Source of the DNA: TMED27 sp041397865
GTDB taxonomy: Bacteria; Pseudomonadota; Alphaproteobacteria; Micavibrionales; Micavibrionaceae
Direction of reading: 5' to 3'
Assembly (NCBI GenBank): GCA_041397865.1
Contig: JAWKVT010000001.1
Span: 744,001 to 808,000 of the forward strand
Length of the DNA: 64,000 bases
Positions 62,311 through 64,000 of the stretch are shown here, in pieces. How positions within the stretch are numbered: the first letter of the stretch is position 1; every line of letters starts with the position of its first letter. A model generated the notes under the pieces. That model saw only the letters and a list, made by a program, of their open reading frames with translations, searched no databases and was not told the DNA's origin. A program made the translations under genes and the position numbers.

Positions 62311-63099
62311 TTAATAATCATCGTAATTAATGGACGGCGCGCTGTTCACATTACGGTCGTTAACCAAGGCCTCACGCCGCTGGTAATAAGCGCTCCGCGT
62401 TGCCGCATAATAATCAATAGAGCTGTTTTCCAGATCTTCAAGCACCCGCACAAGAGACGCCCGCAGATTAAGATACTCCGCCCCGACTTTACCGTAATAT
62501 ATGCCCTCTTCATCAATATTAAAGAGATACCAGCGCAAAGGATCGGCAAAAGAATCAACCGCATACCCTATATAATCGCGGGTTGAGGACGGGCCGATAA
62601 TCGGAACCACCAGATAAGGACCGTGACCGACTCCCCACGTCGCCAGCGTCTGGCCGAAATCCTCGCTCTGATATTCAAGCCCTTCATAACCGGCAAGATC
62701 AAAAAGCCCGCCAACGCCCAAAAGCGTGTTCACAACCGCGCGCACAACAACATTCCCCGCGCCGTCGAAATCGCCCTGCAAAACCTCATTCGCAAAATTC
62801 ACCGGACTGCGAAGGTTTTTAAAAACATTATCAACGCTCGTCCGCGCCCGGTCGGGAACCGCCGCATTATACCCCTTGACAATTGGATGGATCACCGCAT
62901 CGTCAACCGCGTTATTAAAAGAAAAAACCGCCCGGTTTGTACCTTCGAACGGATCGCTGATCTCCACATCCCCCGCAGCCACCGGTCCGGCTGAATCCGA
63001 CGCACAGGCCGAAACCAGCAAAACAGCCGCGCAAAGCCCGGTTAAAAGTTTGAAATCCCACATTTTATTGCTCATAGCGACCGCTCTGATATTAAACAT
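62311..63099 (-). CDS. mlaA: MlaA (VacJ) outer-membrane lipoprotein
   Basis: 262 residues. Lipobox LLVSAC in the signal sequence. Family words: DPFEGTNRAVFSFNNAVDDA, YNAAVPDRARTSVDNVFKNL, the NEVLQGDFDGAGN segment, and GVGHGPYLVVPIIGPSSTRD. MlaA forms a ring in the outer membrane that takes mislocalised phospholipids from the outer leaflet and hands them to MlaC. Start 63099 has GAGG at nine bases; 63075 would give a more usual lipoprotein signal length. It is co-transcribed with mlaC. Confidence 0.95.
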   Translation of the reverse strand: MFNIRAVAMSNKMWDFKLLTGLCAAVLLVSACASDSAGPVAAGDVEISDPFEGTNRAVFSFNNAVDDAVIHPIVKGYNAAVPDRARTSVDNVFKNLRSPVNFANEVLQGDFDGAGNVVVRAVVNTLLGVGGLFDLAGYEGLEYQSEDFGQTLATWGVGHGPYLVVPIIGPSSTRDYIGYAVDSFADPLRWYLFNIDEEGIYYGKVGAEYLNLRASLVRVLEDLENSSIDYYAATRSAYYQRREALVNDRNVNSAPSINYDDY

Positions 63100-63265
63100 T
63101 ATATTTAGCCTCTAAATAAGTGATTGAAATAGGTGTGAAAGTCAAGATTGAAAGCTGTACTTCCTGCTATTTAACCACCCTAAGCTTACTCAAAAGTTAA
63201 CATCCCCTAATCTATTCGCATGAGATCCGGAAATGTTACGAATATACGCCCCAAAGCCTAAACAC

Positions 63266-64000
63266 CTAACCGTCCTCAAAATTCATAATCGCCGTAAGCC
63301 CCAGTAAAAAACACACAATAGCAGGCGACCAGGCCGCCAGCATCGGCGGAATCTGCTGCGAAGCTCCCAGAGCCTGCAAATAGCTGGACATAAAAAATAC
63401 AACAAAACCAATAAAAATCCCCATGGAAAAAAGCGCCAGCGTTCGCCCCGTACGGGGCGGACGGATAGAAACCGTTGCCGCCAGCAGCACCATCGCCGCA
63501 AAAAAGAGCGGCTGCGAAAGCAAAGAATGATAATAAACCCGCAAACGGCTGGCATCAAAACCCGTCTGTTCCAGCGTCTGGATATGCCCGCGCAGGCTCC
63601 AAAACGGAATCGTCTCCGCCGAAGAAAAGCTCTCCTCAATATCCCGCACGCTCAACCCCGTCGGCAACACCACCGCCTCGCGGGAAAAAGGCGCCTCCCC
63701 CTGTCTGTAAAGACTGGCCTGCGGAAACACCCACCGGCCCGGCTCCAGACGCGCCTCTTTCGAATCCACGCGCATCCGGAACGTGTCATTTTGCCCGAAA
63801 TAAAATGCCGTCACATCTTGTAAAACCCACCCCGCTGGCTGCACCTTCCGGGCATGAACAATAACATACCCGCTTTCAGCATCCTCAGATCCTGCAAAAT
63901 CATGCCCGTCCGTACTCTGGCGAAGCCAAAGCCCCTCCTGAGACAAAGCAATCTGGCTGTCCTGACGGCTCAGATACGTCCTTTCAAGCTGCTCGTATTT
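63266..64000 (-). CDS. lptG: LptG-type permease of the LPS export ABC transporter (3' part)
   Basis: 245 codons inside the window; the start lies to the right of it, the frame running on to the edge without a good start (KYEQLERTYLSRQDSQIALS). The YjgP/YjgQ family pattern is visible: SQEGLWLRQSTDG at the start of the periplasmic jellyroll, then three membrane helices (LLSQPLFFAAMVLLAATVSI, LFSMGIFIGFVVFFMSSYLQ, LAAWSPAIVCFLLGLTAIM). With LptF and LptB2 it extracts LPS from the inner membrane. LptG is preferred over LptF because of the short, conserved C-terminus; an lptF neighbour could lie outside the window. Confidence 0.85.
   Translation of the reverse strand, partial: KYEQLERTYLSRQDSQIALSQEGLWLRQSTDGHDFAGSEDAESGYVIVHARKVQPAGWVLQDVTAFYFGQNDTFRMRVDSKEARLEPGRWVFPQASLYRQGEAPFSREAVVLPTGLSVRDIEESFSSAETIPFWSLRGHIQTLEQTGFDASRLRVYYHSLLSQPLFFAAMVLLAATVSIRPPRTGRTLALFSMGIFIGFVVFFMSSYLQALGASQQIPPMLAAWSPAIVCFLLGLTAIMNFEDG

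Overview
The window reads as a chromosome segment of a Gram-negative alphaproteobacterium. This rests on several features: an archaeal-type class I lysyl-tRNA synthetase, outer-membrane lipid homeostasis genes (mlaA, mlaC, lptG), bacterioferritin with its ferredoxin, an alanine/lysine-rich histone H1-like protein, and short palindromic repeats of the ATCCC/GGGAT kind scattered between genes. A Micavibrio-like or Rhodospirillales-like lineage is possible, but the genus cannot be fixed from this sequence.

Positions 1 to about 17210 form a genomic island. It ends exactly at the 3' end of a tRNA-Leu(UAA) gene (17211-17296, minus strand). From left to right it holds: a decayed IS110-type transposase; a three-gene minus-strand cassette with a RelA/SpoT-fold nucleotidyltransferase, a small protein and an HD-type alarmone hydrolase homologue, arranged like a toxin-antitoxin unit; a Tn3-type resolvase; a few unknown genes including a 43-codon gene coupled to its neighbour; a 1027-residue P-loop NTPase with about ten ankyrin repeats, a possible defence or sensor protein; a plus-strand transfer module (membrane protein, VWA-like protein, VirD4/TraG coupling ATPase and small proteins); and a large serine recombinase whose reading frame runs through the tRNA. 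No relaxase or mating-pore genes are recognisable, so the island looks mobilisable rather than self-transmissible. Its other end is not in the window.

From 17300 to 52400 lies ordinary chromosome: a CinA-type molybdopterin-binding domain protein, map, radC, a YafK-type L,D-transpeptidase lipoprotein, a DUF3800 protein, purB, bfr/bfd with a Fur-like box, a periplasmic cyclophilin, a GH13 alpha-glucosidase, an XRE regulator, a coiled-coil membrane protein built from 21-residue repeats, several small secreted proteins and lipoproteins, a pair of PepSY-like proteins, uvrB, the lysine/alanine histone-like protein, lysK, a nitroreductase, an MscS channel, a DinG-family helicase, pabB, a TetR regulator and ettA. 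Two compact inverted-repeat elements (20588-20643 and 49821-49966) and several dispersed palindromes sit between or inside these genes.

From 52418 to 61403 is a minus-strand operon of three very large paralogous membrane proteins of the DotA/TraY type (type IVB secretion/conjugation inner-membrane channel family). The first one translated carries a C-terminal S74 intramolecular chaperone (endosialidase-type) domain with an intact Ser/Lys dyad. I consider this the most unusual system in the window. The right end holds mlaC, mlaA and the 3' part of lptG, all on the minus strand.
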